Assembly (NCBI GenBank): GCA_016302725.1
Contig: JAEDNB010000042.1
Span: forward strand, 1 to 13,283
Length of the DNA: 13,283 nucleotides
Reading direction: 5' to 3'
Source: Lentisphaeria bacterium
GTDB lineage: Bacteria; Verrucomicrobiota; Lentisphaeria; Oligosphaerales; Oligosphaeraceae
Within the stretch, counting starts at the first letter, position 1; every line of letters starts with the position of its first letter. Of the stretch, positions 13,236-13,283 are shown piece by piece. The notes beneath the pieces were generated by a model. That model searched no databases and was not told the DNA's origin. It saw only the letters and a program-made list of their open reading frames with translations. The position numbers were made by a program, and so were the translations under genes.

Positions 13236-13283
13236 GGAGTTGTAGCGCAATTGGTTAGAGCATCGCCCTGTCACGGCGAAGGT
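13236..13283 (+). tRNA. tRNA-Asp(GTC), 5' two thirds (cut by the right edge)
   Basis: GGAGTTG forms the 5' acceptor strand, then T8-A9, a D arm with AATTGGTTA, and a perfect anticodon stem TCGCC/GGCGA around CTGTCAC, giving anticodon GTC (Asp). The D stem GCGC/GAGC has one G12-A23 mismatch. Variable loop, T arm and 3' acceptor lie outside the window, so acceptor pairing cannot be verified. Confidence 0.93.

Noticed and set aside
1..13283. CRISPR array, insertion sequence, prophage or toxin-antitoxin system
   Set aside because: No regularly spaced repeats, transposase or integrase motifs, terminal inverted repeats or small paired toxin/antitoxin genes were seen; all clear genes are chromosomal housekeeping or common accessory functions.
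13236..13283. tRNA-Asp as an integration (att) site
   Set aside because: Integrases usually use the 3' half of a tRNA, which is outside the window, and no integrase or partial tRNA copy is present.

Overview
This is a GC-rich (roughly two thirds G+C by eye), densely coding chromosomal stretch. It holds nine protein genes, one of them cut by the left edge, and a tRNA cut by the right edge. I see no phage, insertion sequence, CRISPR or other mobile signature. The best guess for the source is the PVC group (Verrucomicrobiota or a relative). The reasons are a trypanosome-like 'group X' phosphofructokinase, a cytoplasmic CE15-type esterase, a PilT with unusual motif variants, a tRNA-Asp of the TAGCGCAATTGG type, and several pyrimidine-rich leaders without a Shine-Dalgarno site. 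This placement is inference, not proof.

Layout. Positions 1-6273 are all on the minus strand, read from right to left: pfk (6273-4909), pilT (4832-3726), a small Arg-rich single-pass membrane protein (3704-3513), dxr (3396-2212), a DUF362/ferredoxin protein (2215-1001, overlapping dxr by ATGA), then glnS (799 to beyond the left edge) with its own promoter-like element. A divergent, AT-rich regulatory island near 6358 separates this block from a plus-strand pair, recD2 (6577-8943) and a CE15-like glucuronoyl esterase (8940-10235), which are also joined by an ATGA overlap. Converging on that pair is cytX (11471-10269, minus strand), an NCS1-family transporter gene preceded by a clear TPP riboswitch. 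Divergent from cytX is a secreted calcineurin-like phosphoesterase gene (11740-12825, plus strand), closed by a strong intrinsic terminator. After a roughly 320-base non-coding stretch with an AT-rich imperfect palindrome, tRNA-Asp(GTC) begins under a good sigma70-like promoter.

How the genes work together. They are mainly housekeeping: glycolysis (Pfk), isoprenoid synthesis (Dxr), translation (GlnRS, tRNA-Asp), DNA repair (RecD2), twitching motility (PilT) and thiamin-precursor uptake (CytX under TPP control). The tightest couplings are dxr with the DUF362 iron-sulfur protein, and recD2 with the esterase. The first could make sense as an electron supply for the Fe-S enzymes later in the MEP pathway; the second has no obvious logic. 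I did not find a convincing new multi-gene system. The observations most worth checking are the two coupled pairs, the small membrane protein, the riboswitch architecture, the 36-base purine tract in front of glnS and the palindrome near 13030.
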